Assembly: GCF_004664715.2 (NCBI RefSeq) | Contig: NC_051067.1 | Location: forward strand, 65,056,982-65,120,981 | DNA from: Peromyscus leucopus | Lineage: Eukaryota; Chordata; Mammalia; Rodentia; Cricetidae | Length of the DNA stretch: 64,000 bases | Reading direction: 5' to 3' | Shown here: piece after piece, positions 11,501 through 25,200 of the stretch | Position numbering within the stretch: the first letter of the stretch is position 1 | How the letters are laid out: every line of letters starts with the position of its first letter | Notes under the pieces: generated by a model | Told to the model about the DNA's origin: nothing | The model's input: only the letters and a program-made list of their open reading frames with translations | Database searches by the model: none | Program-made: the position numbers and the translations under genes

Positions 11501-14500
11501 ACTAGAGTGAGGCAATCCTCTTTACCTCTCCAGCACTCTCCTCGTCTGTGGAGGGGCTCAGTAGTCACCCCTGCCCTGCCTACCTCACAGGGTTGTTGTG
11601 AGGATCAGGTGGCTTATAGATGTGAAAGGGTTATAAAGTTTGGAAGCACTAGACACGTGCCAGTTATCAATGCATCTGCCCTTGGCTAAGGCGAAGCTGG
11701 GGGAGCATACTGTTTACAACATACAGGAGTGTAGGGGTGTCCCACTCTGTTTACAACATACAGGAGTGTAGGGGTGTCCCACTCTGTTTACAACATACAG
11801 GAGTGTAGGGGTGTCCCATGACCTCATTGCTTGAATCTTGATCAGTTTAACTTGTCTGCCTCTCAGACTGAGATCTTCAGTTCTTACCTTCTCCGTGGTC
11901 ACTAGTCTAGGGAAAATTGTATTTGTGTCTGTGTCTCTTACACTCCGACTGCTGTGTCTTTGACATACCTACCAGCATGCACTCCAGTCAAACCAGCTCC
12001 CCTCCTTCACTTTACTAGCTCCTGGTCTTTGTAGAGGCGAGGATCTGATTGAGCGCTGGGGGGGGGGGGTGTAAACGGTTCCTATTGGTAGGCTTTGATG
12101 TGGTAAAATAGTGACTGTTTTATAAAGCAGAAAGTATAAGTAAATTCCTTGCATTTGGTGTTATTTGAGCCCCTTTAGATGCGCAGGTTGTATGTTTACA
12201 TTGTGGTTTGCACATGGGAACCACCTGGATTATATCCATTGCCAATCAATCCGCTTGTGGCCGATTGCTTTTGTTTCTATCAGCTGGTGTTTGGTTTGGG
12301 CCCTAACTTGTTATTGAGGGCAAGTCTAGATCCAGAGTTCCTTTTTTTTTTTTTTCATCTAAGTGATGTAAACAAGAGTTCATAGGGCTAATGGGTGTGG
12401 TGGAAGGGAGCAGCTCTGTTTGCCCTGTAGTTTTGAGAATACTCCCTAGAGAGAGCTCTAAGCTCAAGCCCTCGCCCAGGCACCCGTCCCCGAGGGGAGG
12501 TAGTGGTGATACGCTACTCTGCAAGAACTGGTTCTTAGTGGGTCTTGTAGTACTTTAGGAAACACAAGGAAAAAGCTTGGATTTAAATGCCCTCCGGCAA
12601 TTAGGAAGCTTGGGAGGAAATGAGCAGGTAGGTATGTTGAGGTTTGGGGGAGGATGCAGTGCAGCCAGGTGCTTACGTGGAAGCTGGAAATGCAAATTAG
12701 TAAAGAAAAGGACAAACCCGGGCCGGGACCTCCCTGGAACCATGACAGGTGACAAAGAGCAAGCTGCATGAACGGTGTGTGCTGTGGACGGACGCCACTG
12801 GAATCTGCTTAGAGCTCCCGCACTCCAGGCCTGCCACCGCCGTTTCCGTTGGGTGGACCACTTACCCTTTTTGTGCCTCAATTTTTTAAATCTCTTAAGT
12901 TGAGGAATTTTTATTAGATAATTTTTATAGTACCTGTTAGTTCTAGAATTTTAAATAACATGGTAAAGGTAAAAATGGAGGTGAGCTATTTATAATATTT
13001 TCAGTCGGCAGCTATTAATGTATATTTGAAATACTGTTTACAATTGTACTTAAGGACCCCTTTTATGGTATTGATGTTTATTGATATGCTGGTGAAAGTT
13101 CTTAGCATCATACTGAACATCATAGATGCCTTTCTTTCATTGAAGTGGATATATAAGTGTATGTTGTTTCTTGTTTTAGGCCATGGAAAGATGCATATCT
13201 GTTGTAACCCAATAAAGCTAATACTGATAAGTTTTCTGGAAAAAAAAAAACCCAGAGAAGTACTTTAAGGAGACTTAGACCTGTGCCATATAAATCTAAT
13301 GGTGACAGTATGTAGATGGGCATGTATTTGACATGAGAGAAATGCTAAAGGACAGAAGTGGAGTTAAATTGGGGTATTTTGAAAACCCTAGTAGGCAGAG
13401 TAACCAAAATAAGAATAAAACTCAAGGTCCTGAGGAGTTAACAAGAAAACCTGCAGAATACTAAGAGACAGTGCAGTGGTGGAAGCCATGTGCAAGAGAG
13501 GCCTGAGCTTCGGGCCTACCGTTACCTCCTCCAGCAAGCCTTTCACAGTTCTGTAACTCAGGTTCTTCATCTAGCGTGGGAACTAACACTGTCCGTCCTA
13601 CCTACCTCACAGGGGTGTTGTGAGGATCCAGCACACAGATGAATGTACATTTAGATGTGTAGGCACTGGAATGTAACAGGGGTGGGGAAGGAGACCCCGT
13701 AGCGCTTGAGTGCTGGTATTGGCAAACCCAGGGGCCCTGATAACTGTAAGAGATACTTGAGGAGAAAGTGGACATGGCATGTCCGGTAAAAAGTTGGGGT
13801 GCGATGGTAGGGTCAACACCCCCTGAAGGCTGCAGAGTGATTGAGGTGCTGTCTGTCTGTGCCAACCGCCCCCCACCTCTGTTCGTGTTACATACCTGAA
13901 TCCTGGTGTGGACAAATAAAGTTGTGACTTGTGTGGAGTTGTGGGTCTGTCCACTGCTTTCTAATGATAGGGATCCTTTGTCACCTCCACCCTGCTTTCT
14001 CTGTGTCTCCTTGTGAGTCTCTGGTGTCATTGATGTATGTGTTGCTGCGCCGCTTCCCCCCCCTCCATGCTACATGAGCATCCTGTCCTCAGATGAAAGA
14101 GGCCCTCTTTGCATGACAGTTAAGAGAGAGAGTTTATCAATTCCATAAAACACCCTTCCTTGAAAATAACTTAAACTCCATCCAGTAGATGTTCCTGGCT
14201 AACTTGAATTCTGTTCCGAACCCCTGAGAACTATGCAGAACTTAGAACACGGGTACAAAATCCCACTCTGGGGAAACTTTGTCTCTTCTTCTAATTCCTT
14301 AAAATATCTGGAATGAGGGTCACATGGTTCAGAAAACAGGAGGGGCAGGCGGTTTCATTAAAAAAAAAAAAATCCTACCCTGTGGATCTGGTTGCTGGCA
14401 GTTACATCATTAATTAGCCGTGACATGTGGAGCTAGCTTACCTCTGGCCTCTACTAATTAATTCTCAGTTGATTTTTCGGGGATAGGAGAAAGGTAAGGT

Positions 14501-16180
14501 GAACCCACATGTGATTCCAGAGTTCTAGACCAAATTAGCCTATTTGAAACCCTTTTTGTCCCCTCAGATGGCAGAGGTTACGGTTCTCAAGTGACCCCGG
14601 GGCCCACCACTGGCCACTATTAATTTTCATCTGTTATTAAGCTTTTAACACATTGTATAGAGAATAGCCACAGCTCTTTAGAAGACTACTAGGAAGGTGC
14701 AAACTACTTTGTCACAATTTCTACTTGAAATTAGTGAAGGGTCAGAGTTCCCATCTGTCTTTGAGGGACGGAATTAGAGTGGTCATTGACAATGTTAGCG
14801 GAAGGCTGCTGAACTGTAGCTGGGGTCAAGTCCTGGAAGTAACCACCCCTTTCTGAACGTGGCTCTAAAATAATGCACACCTAACCTGGCCCACTTGGTG
14901 TTATGAGGCTGAATGGGTGGTAAGTTTGAAAATAGTGTCAACTGCATACATTGGTGTTAACATCTTAGTGACATTACCAGTACATTTTTGCCTTCATAGA
15001 TGCAGTTATTTGTATTTTATGTGGGGTACTAACATAATGTCTATGGTACAACTTTCCATACACAACATCCAAACTTTTGCTCAATATTTTGGTTTTGGGT
15101 GTTAATTTTCATGTATAGAAACCTAGGAACAAATGTGGGTTCGGTCTTTACCCTGAGGTAACAGTCTTATCTCCTTTTGTCCTTTGTATCTCAGTGGTTG
15201 GGTCTTCCGGATCATAGGTGTGAAAGTGTAGGGTATAAGATCATTGATAATATTCAGACTCATTCAAAAATGTATGGCAAGGTCAGAACAAGAGAGTTAC
15301 TTTCAAATGCAAAGAATAACAATTATAGCTGTTGTAAATCCTCCCTTGAATTCAAGCATCTGTTATTATTGAGCAGTTTAATAATTTTGTTGATGTATTT
15401 GTGTGTCTACTCAGTGATGTGAAAAGTACAGACTTTTAAGCCTTATGTGTCTACAATATTAATTTTTTAATGCTGAGGTATCTTTATATCTTTCTTTATG
15501 AACAGCCCTGCCGATCCACAAGCTCAGAAATACATCTCGGAAAGTAAATGTTTAGTGAGTATGATTCTTTTACTCTCTCCTCCTTGCCCAATGTAATTAA
15601 TTGCCAAAGGTCATGACATACAATATTAAACTGAAATTCATTTTAAGTTTTTATTTAATTCTATATTTGGCATAATTGTAATTTTTCAGGTCATTGAGAA
15701 AAATGGGAAATTGCGATATGAAATAGATACAGGAGAAGAAACAAAGCTTGTTAATCCGGAAGATGTTGCCAGACTGATATTCAGAAAAATGAAAGGTACT
15801 GCACAAAAGTTAACTGTTAAATTATTTTATTTTGCAACTTCTTTTATATAACTTATTTACATGTATAAGTGTATATGCCTACATATGTGCATATGCCTGA
15901 GGTTAGAGGCATCCCCTGGAGCCAGAATTAGAAGCACTTGTAAGCTGCTTGAGGTAGGTGCTGGGAATTGAACTTAGGATCTCTGCAAGAACAATGCATG
16001 TTCTTAACTACTGAGCCATCTGCATCCCATAACTGTTAATTTTAAATGGTTCCTTAACATTAAAGCAGTCGGGATGGTGGTTCCCAGAGCGAGGGGTTGG
16101 AGATAGATGCATGCTTGGGACTCACTGGCTGGCCTTCCTGGCCTGCTTGAAGAGTTCTAGGCAAGTTAAAGGCATATTAG

Positions 16181-16223
<43 letters not shown>

Positions 16224-19200
16224 TGAAGGGGAAAACAGTGAGTGACTCCACAAACCAGCAGTTAGAGCTAAACTAGATTTTGCTTGGCTGCCAATTGGCT
16301 CTAGCCATAACCTTCCCTGTAAGAACAGGTTGAATATCTCATATCTGAAATGCTTGGGACCAGAGGTATACAAACTTTCAGGAATTTTCAAATTTGGGGA
16401 TGTTTATCTAGAATCTGCCAGTTAAGAATCCATAATCCGCCAGGCGGCGGCGGTGGCGCACGCCTTTAATCCCAGCACTCAGGAGGCAGAGCCAGGTGGA
16501 TCTCTGTGAGTTGGAGGCCAGCCTGGTTTACAGATCGAGATCCAGGACAGGCACCAAAATTACACAGAGAAACCCTGTTTCAAAAAAAAAAACAAAAGAA
16601 AAAAAAAAAGGATCCATAATCCAGAATTCTGAACTCCAAACCTTTCCAAAATCAAGAACTTGTTGAGCATTGCAGATTCCAGCTATTTAAATCGTAGTGT
16701 AAAAGGTTCAGGCCAGATTAGCAACTTCAGAACTTCAAGGTTGGCAATGCCCTCCCCATGGTGATGTGGGCAGATTGACACTGGCTTATTACTACTCCAG
16801 ACAAAGGCTCAGTGAGTCAGTGGCACTTTGTAGAACAATTTGGGAAATTCTCTATAGATTCCTTACGAGGCTCAGTTCAGCTCTGCAGTCGTTAAGATCT
16901 TGTGAGGAGCCGGGCTGTGGTGGTGCACATCTGTAATCCCAGCACTCAAGAAGCAGAAGCAGGTGAATCCCTGAGTTTAGGCCAGCCTGGTCTGCAGAGT
17001 CAGTTCCACAGCCAGGGCTACACAGAGAAAAACCCTGTCTGGAAAACAAACAAACAAAAATCTTGTGAGAGGCAAGGCAGTCTTTTAATGTCCTGAGCTC
17101 ATGGTGGGGGGCAGGGGGACTCTTTAGATTGATGTCTTTGGAACTAGTCCCCTGGACCCAATCTAATTTAGATCTCAGTCCAAGACTGAAAAGCTGGGCT
17201 CTTTGGAAAGTACATGGTTCCGTGTCCATAAGCCATCATGAAGACCACAAGAAGCACTGCATGGCTTAGGAGCCACAGGAGGAGAGTGGACAGGGTGCAC
17301 AGAACTGGGACTTTTGTATAGTGAGAAAATCTTTGGCTTCAATTGGGAAACTACAGAAAGTTTCATCACTTAGCATGTCTCATCATAATGTGTTTATTTA
17401 TGTTTGCTTTGAAATGTACAGAAACAGCACATTCTGTCTTGGGCTCAGATGCAAATGATGTAGTTATTACCGTCCCGTTCGATTTTGGAGAAAAGCAAAA
17501 ATCTGCTCTGGGGTAAGTGTAACTAACTGTCTTAACTTGGTTAGTTAAAAGAAATGCAAATTGCACTCAGTCAAAAAAGGTAAAGTTACATTTAGAAATA
17601 GCTTAGGCAGTACAATGGCATTCATAAGTTATTTCATGGTAATGTCATTAATACTTCTTTTTATGAAGCACCAAGAGAATTTAGTATTAGATGCTGTGTG
17701 CCCTCTTAACTGTTTTGATTGGTAACTGTTTATGAATCACTTTGTCTGTTTCATGTTATTGAAGTTATTGAAGTTTATGTGGGAAATACATAAGAATATT
17801 ATAAAAAAATACGAGTGACTATTGAATAAAATGGGCACACTAAAGAAATCAAAATAGCTGCTCCGTGGGTAAAAGGGATGAGTTTATTCCAAACTGCCAA
17901 GGCTGTCTGTCAGAGAAGCAGGGAGCAGGGGAAGGGGGGCATTCCAGGGCTTTAAAGGACATGGGTACCTGGGAGGAGGGGAATCTGTAAGCTGGGGTGG
18001 AGGACTTTGAAGTGTGTAACAGGTACTTGTTGAGTGAAGACTGAAGGAGTTTAGAAGCTAGCAGAGACCTTGATGTGCTAATGGGCACCACAAGTGTATG
18101 TTAGTGGAAGAGGCAGAGGTTTCTCTTGCCAGAAATAAGGAGAATGCTTCCTTTTAGCAGGTAGGGGGTGCTGACTTTTGTCTAAACACAGGCTTTGGGG
18201 AAGGGGATTTCTTGGGACCAGACAATTATAATTTATCGTAATTCTTAACATCTAAACAAAAAAAGGTCCATTTGGTCCTCACAGGTGTCATGAGATGCAG
18301 TTCATGAGCGTGGGTGCCCTTACTCTGCTTGGTAGAGTTCTGCCTGTGTTTTGGCTAGCAGAATTGCTGTATTTATTTGTGGGCCCAGAGTAAAGAAATT
18401 GGAGACTTCCACGATGTTTTAGACATTTTTATCACTTCTAAAATGTGTTATCATGGGGATTTATTTGCTTTGTTCATTCAGTCAAAAATTACTGACTTCT
18501 TTCACCTCCTAAAGTACGTTGTATTGGGTAGAGTACATAGAGATGAGTGAGATGTGACTGACCTCAGAATTAACTAATTAGGACGGTGTGGTCATTGCTT
18601 CAAAGGTGGTGTTCTGAACTCTATGGAGGCAAGGTACTGATCCTAGACTTTCAGAGCCCAGAGACCCCCCCCCCAGAAGAAGTGAACTTTTTTTTTTAAC
18701 CATAGATGTATTTGAGAACTATCTTTTTCCATTTCTTTCTTTTTTGTGTATCTGTCTGTACATGTACAGTGCACATGTGTTTGCTGGTCCCTTTGGAGGC
18801 CAGAGGACCCCACCGGGTGTCTTCCTTGGTCACTTTCCACCCCATTTCTTGAGACAGGGTCTCTCATTGGACCTGGCACTCAACCATATGCCTGGGCAGC
18901 CTAGTTATGATCCTGTCCTGTCCTGCCACACTGGCACACGGTGTACCGCAGCACTGTGGTTACAGACACACACCACCACACTTGTGTTTTGTGGGGGTGC
19001 TGGGGATTCAAACCCAGATCCTCATGCCTGTGTAGCAGGCCTGTTCACCAACTGAGGCACCCCTTAGCCCTGACAGTTTCATTTTTTCTCAATTAGTAGT
19101 TTGTAAGCACAAACTATTTTGTCAAGAAAACAGGCTCTAAACAGTGTATTTTTAACCAGAAAGTGAATTCCGGTCACTTCCTTTTCACGTGTTCTACTTC

Positions 19201-22200
19201 TTGCACTCTTGTGGAGTATCATTTGCTAATTCGTGAACCTTTCAGCAGAGGATAGCTACAAGTATAGGACTGAGCATGTTGTGATATGAAATTCACTGAG
19301 AGCAAATTGTCCCCAGAGAAGCAGCTGGAGCCGCTGGATTTAATGTGTTGCGACTAATTCATGAGCCATCTGCAGCTCTTCTCGCCTATGGGATTGGACA
19401 AGACTGCCCTACCGGGAAGAGGTAAACACCAGAACTGTGGTTTTCAATGCATTATAGCAGTTGTGTCTATCAGCCCGGTGCTGACCTTTACATAGGAAAG
19501 GCACGTGACACACTCACCTCACTAGTTCTGAGCAGGTGACAGGGAGATGCAGGGAAGCAGAAGCTGAGAGTCCTGTCACCCTCATTTTGCTGTAGAAATT
19601 GGACAGTTGTAGACTGATCTGGTTTCACACTTCACTGGAGCGCTGTCGGTCTTACTGAACCTCCAGTTTTTAGATGTGCTTAGAAACAGTCTGTATCATT
19701 TTAACAGTTGATGGCCACACATGCTTAGAGAAATTAATTTAGATGCGGTGTTAACCTTTCCAAATTGTTTGACCCTGTCCAAATTTTTCATGGCTAGAGA
19801 AACTAATGTATCTAATCACTAGGAAATTATTGTGAGGTAAACCAGATTGATGTAAAAGTATTATAAAGTATGGATTCTGTATACCAGAAATAGGGAGCTG
19901 GCTTCTAGTGTCCTTGTGTTTTGGATCCAGAGGCTGTGTTGTAGTAACTTGTATAATATTAACAGGATTTCTGTACTGGAGTCTGTTCAGATTCATAATA
20001 GTCATGAACTCCTTGTTTGATTTACTTTGAAATGTTAGTGCTTTGAAGTCTAATCCCTCTGAAAAAGTTTCTCCAGTGTGACTGGCTGAGAGGAGCATTG
20101 ATTTGGTTTCAGAAGAGTGTGTATTCAAGGCAGACTTCCACCCTGGTGTCTAGAGACAGGTGATGCCCCATGCCAGCTGTGAACTTGCCTCATTGTAATA
20201 TAAACAGATTCAAACTAATGGCTTCAGAAGTAGTATGGCCGGGGCGGCAGTGGTGGCGCACGCCTTTAATCCCAGCACTTGGGAGGCAGAGCCAGGCAGA
20301 TCTCTGTGAGTTCGAGGTCATCCTGGGCTACCAAGTGAGTCCCAGGAGAGGCGCAAAGCTACACAGAGAAACCCTGTCTCAAAAAACCAAAAAAAAAAAA
20401 AAAAAAGAAGTACAGTCTGGCTTTAAAATGTGTGATTCTCAGATGTGTTACTTTTTCTTCTTTGTTTCTTGAAGCAATGTTTTGGTATTTAAGCTTGGAG
20501 GAACATCCTTATCCCTCAGTGTCATGGAAGTTAACAGTGGGATGTATCGGGTTCTTTCAACCAACAGTGATGATAATGTAGGGGGTGCACATTTCACAGA
20601 AACCTTAGCACAGTATCTGGCTTCGGAGTTCCAGAGGTGAGTACCCACTTCATCGTCACTGAGGTTTCTCTTCAAGGGTTTGATTTGGTTTTCCTTAATT
20701 TCAACCTTTCTCTTTGTCTTTCTCTTTTCTTTCTTTCTTAGAATTATTTAGGTGGCTGGAGAGGTGACTCAGCCTCTTGTAGGGGATCTGAACTCAGGTA
20801 TAACACACTAGTAATGGCTGAGCCATCTCTTTAGTCCCAGCACCTTGAGCAACGGTTAGTGTCAGCAGCTAGCTCACACCACACACACAGATTGTGTGGT
20901 GACTGTAAAGGCGAGGCCCGCAGTCGCCAGTCTGAGTGCTGCGCCTGTGATAGACTCTGATATCGAAGTACACTTTATCTTAGTTACTTAATACAGACAT
21001 TCAAAATAGTATAAAAATTGGTTATTTTTCCTGAAGGATCTAGACAGTACGCTTAGAAAAGTTTAACAGCATTAGAAGCTACGTTCCTAGTATTTGATTA
21101 ATTCATTATTGCTGTAATGGTATTTAGATTTTAGTGACGTTAAATTATAAATGACCTAGGACCTTTAAACTTCCAATGTTACATTTTTAGGTTGTTCAAA
21201 CATAATGTGAGAGGAAATGCCCGAGCCATGATGAAGTTGATGAACAGTGCTGAAGTGGCCAAGCATTCTTTGTCAACCCTGGGAAGTGCCAATTGTTTTG
21301 TCGATTCATTGTATGAAGGTCAAGATTTTGATTGCAATGTGTCCAGGTAAAGCTGATGCGCGAAAGAAAGTTCAAACATTCTGGGAGCATCTTGTGTGTA
21401 TAATTTTCCAATGGGCAGCTTTTCTTTCTTTCCTTGGTTATCTGTAGTGAGGGAACTTCATTGTCCAGATTTAGGGCTTATTTTTATTAGATTAAATGGT
21501 TGTTACAGTTTGACTACAAAGTTCTTGCTCTGTAATCATTACTCTTTATTGAAGATTGACATCTGTCTTGGGCTTGCTCTTTTGGTTAGGCTAGCTGACC
21601 AGTGAGCTCTCAGGAGTTATCTGTGGTTCCCCCATCACATTCCCTAATGCTTGGGTCTCAGACACACACAGCCATGCCCAGTTTGTTACGTGGGTGCTGG
21701 GGATTCAAACTTAGGTCCTCACCCTTGCAGAGTAAGTACTCTTACCCACCAAGCCATCTACCCAACTCTTAGTTTTGTTTTTTAAACAGGGTCTTATATA
21801 GCTCAGGCTAGCCTCAAACTCACAGTACCTGAGAATGATCTAGAACTCTTGGTCCTCCTGTATCTACTTCCTCAGTCCTGGGACTGCAGACATGCGTCAC
21901 CATGCCAGTTTGTGCAGTAGTAGAGCCTGGGACTTCATTCATGCTAAGCAAGCCCTCCACCGACTGAGCCACATCCCTAGCCAATATTTTATACTTTAAC
22001 CATCTTTATGACATTTAATAAACATAGGCTTAATGTGCATGAAATAGCTTTTAATAGCATGTCTTTTATGTGATCAAAGACATTGCTGACAAGTGATTGC
22101 GCCACCTTTATCCAGATGAGTGATGCTGCCCTTGCCTCCCGCGTTGCACCTTTCCTAGCAAAGCTAGTCAGCCTGTTGCAGTTTCCCAGCCGTCTGACAG

Positions 22201-25200
22201 CACCCTACTTTGAAGCACAGTTAGAATTACCCGGCTTCCCAAGTTGTGTTTTCAGGATTCTCTTGACTGAGTTTGGGCAGCTTCTCCATCTGTCTCGTAA
22301 TTGAGGCTCTTCCCTTCCGTTGGCTTTTCTGAAAATCCCGCCCATGATGTTTAAATTAAAGTCACGTTGACAGAGGGAAACATTACAAACACTGCCCTTT
22401 GGGAGCCTTTGTGGTGAGTGGTTTAGCACAGTCCAAGGGACAGAAAACGTGTTCAAGTGCATTAAAGTCTCCTGAGAGGTGGAGAGTCTTCACATTGTTT
22501 CTGTTTCCAGAATGCCTTAGTGCCAAGTCTGTTCAAATACTCAGTGTGTACATGCTTATTCATAGCCACGCAAAAAGGAAATGAAATTTGTCATTTTTCA
22601 TTAAGGAATTGATCTCAAAGATTTCAACCATAAAATATATTTAGGTTTTTGTAGGTAAGAAAATTTAAGATCATTTACCTGCATTTGAGAAATTAAATGT
22701 GGGTCAGAGAGATGGCTCAGCAGGTAAAGGTACTTGATGACCTGAATTCGATCCCTGAAACCCACATGATGGGAGAAGAGAATCGGCTCCTCTAAGTTAT
22801 CCTCTCTCTGTACTTATGCACCATGTACATGTATACAAATAAAGAAATGTAAAAGAAATTAAACACATGGGGATTAAAGAATGAGCCGCCACTCTGGGCA
22901 AGTTGTAGAACTTGCCATGCATTTAATGGCGATTTCTGAGTTTTTGTTTTTATTCATTAATAAAATGTGGTATCTTAAAAAAAAAAAACAGTTGAATATG
23001 AAATGGAGTTCTCATGGAGAGAATCTGTCTTGATATTACATGTCAGTATACAACTTTCTTAGTACAGACTGGATAGTCTTATAACATGATCTCAGGCTGT
23101 AAAGGGAAGTAACTAGGGATAATTGTTAAAGCTTGGACATGAAAAATAGCAAAATGGTCCAAATGATGGTTTTATTGGAGTCAGTGGACTTACTATTGGG
23201 CATACCATGTATTTGTGCATCTTCTTAGCTATTTTTTTGGACGCTTTATGGGTCAGCCATGAGCAAGGCAACTCTCCCTTTGAATTGGATGTTAAATATT
23301 GTCAGATGTGGAGGTGAATAACTGGGATGGGACACACACACACACACACACACACTGTTTAATAACCTGCAAACCCGTTCTTAAGAGGTTGGCATTCCTC
23401 TGCTGAGAAGTCAAATGCACTAAGCCTTGGCTCTGCCCTCTCTCTGTTCCCATGTTCACATTCGCACGTGCAGAGCAAGGTTTGAGCTTCTTTGTTCTCC
23501 ACTTTTCAACAAATGTATAGAAGCAGTCCGAGAACTTCTGCGTCGGAGTGGATTCACGGCAGATGATATTAACAAGGTAACGCTCTATCCTTTCCCAATC
23601 TGTTTTTGGGGCAGTTTCACATTGAAAACTTAAGGAATACAGGTGTAGAAAAATGTTAGTTTCAGAACTTTTGTTAATTAATTATGATCTGGTGAACTCA
23701 CATATGGAAGTGTGTATTCTATTCCTCAACAAAACAATAGTTTCCTTCCAGTAGTGTTTATCTGTGTGTGCGACAGACGGGTCTTGAAGTGTGTCCTGTG
23801 CCCCAGGCACATGTGCTTGCTGACCACTAACCATCAGATCCAGGTAGTCACTGTCATCTGCCCCAGTTTGATAAGTTGAGACACTCGAGTCCAGAAATGA
23901 TTTCCTGAAGATCTCGAGGTTTGTGAGGAATAGAAGCAAGATTTAACCCAGTATCATTCCTGAATTTGGGGGAATGACTTGCAGGAACATAGGCAATTCC
24001 TGGGCTGCTGCATCTGGGAAAGCCGCCCCACCCCCACCACCCCCACCCTCCCACCCTCACCCCCCACCCCCGGCATGGATGACAGCTCTGTCTCCCTAGA
24101 GCTCTCTCCTTGCAGCAGCCCCAGCACACTGCCTTTTGTCCCCAGCAACTGTTACTCTGTAACCTAGAGGGTCTGGATTCTTCGGAGCTTGGGAAGTTTC
24201 CTTAGCTTCCCTCGGAATTCAGTGGAAAGAGCTGAATGGTGTTTGGTGTCGCTTCATTGTCTGCACCTTACATTCTCAGAGAGGGTTGGCCACACTTCAC
24301 CAGAGACTAAGTAGGCAGCTGATGCTGAGGGTTCTCGGGACCAGTAACTGGACGGTCACCTGGGGCAGTCGGAAGCATACTGTGGATGAGCCCTTAGTGT
24401 CCGTTCCCTTCCTCCTGGGTTCTGGGGCTCTGCCATGCCAACTGCTGCCCTTGCCACAGAGAACTTCACTCTCAGCGCTTGGCTAGAGCGGACATTTGTG
24501 TCTTGCCCAGGTTGCAGGTTAGTAGCTGCAAGGGCGGGAGCCCTGCGTTCATGGCTGTTGCCCGGCTTCACACAGGACGTAGGTTAAGGAGTAGCCACAT
24601 GCGGTCCCCACTCCATGGCGGTATAAAGAGGATGAACACTGAGAACATCTGCTACCTCTAACGCTTCTGTTTAGATGTGATCTGACAATGTGCTCTGGTC
24701 AGCTCTAGACAGGCCTGACAATATGATGGCCAATCCTCTTACAGGGAAAGGAGAATGAGCGATTGAGCTATAGGCATTAAAACACTTAATCCACAGAAGC
24801 ACTAACAGATAGGCACTATCTACATTTTCAAGTGTTTTTATTTTACAAAACACTGAAAACTAGTAGTAAGAACAGGTAAGTACAACCATGTGTAGGGTAA
24901 TGTGTACAGTAATTCTAGTACTTGGGAGGGTGGAAGCAGGAGAATTAGAAGTTCAAGGTCATCCTTGAATGCATATAGAGAGTTCAAAGTGAGCCTGGGC
25001 TACATGAAACCATCTCTATCCCTTAGCTCCCCCCACAAGTCCAGCCTTCCCCTCACCCCCCCCCAAAAAAAGACAGTTAACTATGTTACTGTACAGAAGG
25101 TGTATTACAAATTACAATATAAATGAAAACTATTTTCTATTCAAATTTAAGTTGGGAGAAGAAATATCATTTCTCAGATTCAGTACTTAAATAATTTTAT

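Noticed and set aside
11711..11819. CRISPR-like direct repeats
   Set aside because: The units are contiguous with no spacers and sit in a mammalian intron, so this is a minisatellite.
13602..14030. 142-codon minus-strand frame
   Set aside because: It overlaps a MIR and a candidate 3' UTR, with no domain and an overlapping rival frame. Chance ORF.
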